This document shows positions 61,512-64,000 of a DNA stretch of 64,000 bases, piece by piece. Location of the stretch: NCBI GenBank assembly GCA_029224185.1, contig CM055189.1, positions 29,009,988 through 29,073,987 on the forward strand. Direction: 5' to 3'. The stretch is from Karalla daura (lineage: Eukaryota > Chordata > Actinopteri > Chaetodontiformes > Leiognathidae). The translations under genes were made by a program, and so were the position numbers. Numbering within the stretch: the first letter of the stretch is position 1; each line of letters starts with the position of its first letter. The notes under the pieces are model-generated. The model was not told the DNA's origin and ran no database searches. It saw only the letters and a program-made list of their open reading frames with translations.

Positions 61512-64000
61512 CAATCCCGAGGCCGGCTTTGATCCTGGAGCTGAGATATTAAAGCTCGCCGAAAGTGAAAAAAACGACCACCCCGGACCTGTCGTTTTGG
61601 CCGAGATCCCGACCCCGAGCGAGCGAGCCCAAACCCACCATTTGGGGTGTGAGCCGCCTCCGGGGAGGCCCACGCTCACTGGAAAAAGCAATCCCGAGGC
61701 CGGCTTTGATCCTGGAGCTGAGATATTAAAGCTCGCCGAAAGTGAAAAAAACGACCACCCCGGACCTGTCGTTTTGGCCGAGATCCCGACCCCGAGCGAG
61801 CGAGCCCAAACCCACCATTTGGGGTGTGAGCCGCCTCCGGGGTGGCCCACGCTCACTGGAAAAAGCAATCCCGAGGCCGGCTTTGATCCTGGAGCTGAGA
61901 TATTAAAGCTCGCCGAAAGTGAAAAAAACGACCACCCCGGACCTGTCGTTTTGGCCGAGATCCCGACCCCGAGCGAGCGAGCCCAAACCCACCATTTGGG
62001 GTGTGAGCCGCCTCCGGGGTGGCCCACGCTCACTGGAAAAAGCAATCCCGAGGCCGGCTTTGATCCTGGAGCTGAGATATTAAAGCTCGCCGAAAGTGAA
62101 AAAAACAACCACCCCGGACCTGTCGTTTTGGCCGAGATCCCGACCCCGAGCGAGCGGGCACAAACCCACCATTTGGGGTGTGAGCCGCCTCCGGGGTGGC
62201 CCACGCTCACTGGAAAAAGCAATCCCGAGGCCGGATTTGATCCTGGAGCTGAGATATTAAAGCTCGCCGAAAGTGAAAAAAACGACCACCCCGGACCTGT
62301 CGTTTTGGCCGAGATCCCGACCCCGAGCGAGCGAGCCCAAACCCACCATTTGGGGTGTGAGCCGCCTCCGGGGTTGCCCACGCTCACTGGAAAAAGCAAT
62401 CCCGAGGCCGGATTTGATCCTGGAGCTGAGATATTAAAGCTCGCCGAAAGTGAAAAAAACGACCACCCCGGACCTGTCGTTTTGGCCGAGATCCCGACCC
62501 CGAGCGAGCGAGCCCAAACCCACCATTTGGGGTGTGAGCCGCCTCCGGGGTGGCCCACGCTCACTGGAAAAAGCAATCCCGAGGCCGGCTTTGATCCTGG
62601 AGCTGAGATATTAAAGCTCGCCGAAAGTGAAAAAAACGACCACCCCGGACCTGTCGTTTTGGCCGAGATCCCGACCCCGAGCGAGCGAGCCCAAACCCAC
62701 CATTTGGGGTGTGAGCCGCCTCCGGGGTGGCCCACGCTCACTGGAAAAAGCAATCCCGAGGCCGGCTTTGATCCTGGAGCTGAGATATTAAAGCTCGCCG
62801 AAAGTGAAAAAAACGACCACCCCGGACCTGTCGTTTTGGCCGAGATCCCGACCCCGAGCGAGCGAGCCCAAACCCACCATTTGGGGTGTGAGCCGCCTCC
62901 GGGGTGGCCCACGCTCACTGGAAAAAGCAATCCCGAGGCCGGCTTTGATCCTGGAGCTGAGATATTAAAGCTCGCCGAAAGTGAAAAAAACAACCACCCC
63001 GGACCTGTCGTTTTGGCCGAGATCCCGACCCCGAGCGAGCGGGCACAAACCCACCATTTGGGGTGTGAGCCGCCTCCGGGGTGGCCCACGCTCACTGGAA
63101 AAAGCAATCCCGAGGCCGGATTTGATCCTGGAGCTGAGATATTAAAGCTCGCCGAAAGTGAAAAAAACGACCACCCCGGACCTGTCGTTTTGGCCGAGAT
63201 CCCGACCCCGAGCGAGCGAGCCCAAACCCACCATTTGGGGTGTGAGCCGCCTCCGGGGTGGCCCACGCTCACTGGAAAAAGCAATCCCGAGGCCGGATTT
63301 GATCCTGGAGCTGAGATATTAAAGCTCGCCGAAAGTGAAAAAAACGACCACCCCGGACCTGTCGTTTTGGCCGAGATCCCGACCCCGAGCGAGCGAGCCC
63401 AAACCCACGAATTAGGGTGTGAGCTGCCTCCGGGGTGGCCCACGCTCACTGGAAAAAGCAATCCCGAGGCCGGATTTGATCCTGGAGCTGAGATATTAAA
63501 GCTCGCCGAAAGTGAAAAAAACGACCACCCCGGACCTGTCGTTTTGGCCGAGATCCCGACCCCGAGCGAGCGAGCCCAAACCCACCATTTGGGGTGTGAG
63601 CCGCCTCCGGGGTGGCCCACGCTCACTGGAAAAAGCAATCCCGAGGCCGGCTTTGATCCTGGAGCTGAGATATTAAAGCTCGCCGAAAGTGAAAAAAACG
63701 ACCACCCCGGACCTGTCGTTTTGGCCGAGATCCCGACCCCGAGCGAGCGAGCCCAAACCCACCATTTGGGGTGTGAGCCGCCTCCGGGGTGGCCCACGCT
63801 CACTGGAAAAAGCAATCCCGAGGCCGGATTTGATCCTGGAGCTGAGATATTAAAGCTCGCCGAAAGTGAAAAAAACGACCACCCCGGACCTGTCGTTTTG
63901 GCCGAGATCCCGACCCCGAGCGAGCGAGCCCAAACCCACCATTTGGGGTGTGAGCCGTCTCCGGGGTGGCCCACGCTCACTGGAAAAAGCAATCCCGAGG
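61512..64000 (+). repeat. Higher-order repeat cut by the window end (15-unit type expected)
   Basis: Markers AGG 61666, AACAACC about 62106, TTG about 62374, AACAACC with GCGGGCACAAA about 62990-63045, CACGAATTA 63408 and GCCGTCTCC 63958. This matches 43228-45882 and the units after it, including the 550-bp spacing from CACGAATTA to GCCGTCTCC. The last 11 bases begin monomer 225. Confidence 0.82.

Larger units (their letters stand above)
24525..64000. repeat. Satellite array 2: 177-bp tandem repeat, 224 monomers plus 11 bp
   Basis: With the start CAATCCCGAG, monomers begin at 24525, 24702, 24879, 25056 and onward to a partial unit at 63990. The length fits 218 units of 177 bp, six of 146 bp, two small insertions (+2 at 35199, +1 at 36557-36564) and an 11-bp tail exactly. 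All copies share orientation, with no interruption. The consensus is 60% GC with 15 CpG. The length is in the mononucleosome range usual for centromeric satellites, but no family is recognised. Because 177 is divisible by three, open frames run for thousands of codons on both strands; they are not genes. Confidence 0.97.

Noticed and set aside
25043..63992. Continuous open frames of 1000-3300 codons on both strands of array 2
   Set aside because: They follow from a unit length divisible by three; both strands are open at once, there is no domain or start signal, and variants and the 31-bp deletions ignore the frame.
1..64000. CRISPR array
   Set aside because: Units are 177 and ~349 bp with no short repeat plus unique spacer pattern; nearly the whole unit is conserved.
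1..64000. Transposable element, rRNA or tRNA gene, or bacterial/viral gene content
   Set aside because: No terminal repeats with target duplications, no recognisable protein motifs and no structured RNA sequence; every base outside the gap belongs to one of the two tandem arrays.

Overview
The window is satellite DNA from end to end. It holds two unrelated tandem-repeat arrays, joined only by a run of exactly 100 N. I find no supportable protein-coding gene, RNA gene, transposable element, CRISPR array or origin. The scale (about 70 monomers of ~349 bp, then 224 monomers of 177 bp), the nucleosome-like unit lengths and the higher-order structure point to constitutive heterochromatin of a eukaryote (pericentromeric, centromeric or subtelomeric). 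I do not recognise either family and cannot name the organism.

Region 1 (1-24424): a ~349-bp satellite (347-351 bp, mostly through poly-T length). Each monomer carries a T-tract (7-14 T), a KpnI-type GGTACC, a 10-bp palindrome GTCGGCCGAC and a ~100-bp segment built of degenerate ~10-bp CCAGACA-like subrepeats. Monomers fall into two main haplotypes (A and B), with mosaics. They form a 13-monomer higher-order repeat of 4539-4540 bp: 6355-10893 copies 1816-6354, and 12990-17529 copies 8450-12989, with very few differences. From about 17.5 kb the order is a rearranged copy, with two visible hybrid (crossover) monomers near 20.19 and 21.94 kb. The last ~2.2 kb before the gap has a cluster of one-base homopolymer indels, which looks like consensus error.

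Gap (24425-24524): 100 N, the usual placeholder for a gap of unknown size. Adjacency of the two arrays is therefore an assembly statement, not something the sequence proves.

Region 2 (24525-64000): a 177-bp, ~60% GC satellite. There are 218 full-length monomers, six monomers with the same 31-bp deletion (146 bp), and an 11-bp partial unit at the window edge. Because 177 = 3 x 59 and the unit lacks stops in one frame on each strand, multi-kilobase open frames run on both strands; these are artefacts. Marker variants recur in a 14-monomer (2478-bp) higher-order repeat, clearest at 38.3-45.9 kb and 56.4-64 kb. Between these are shorter local duplications (854 bp, 531-bp trimers, a segment pair 4925 bp apart) and a stretch of nine indistinguishable monomers. 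Nothing here acts as a gene set; the history shown is unequal crossover and conversion.
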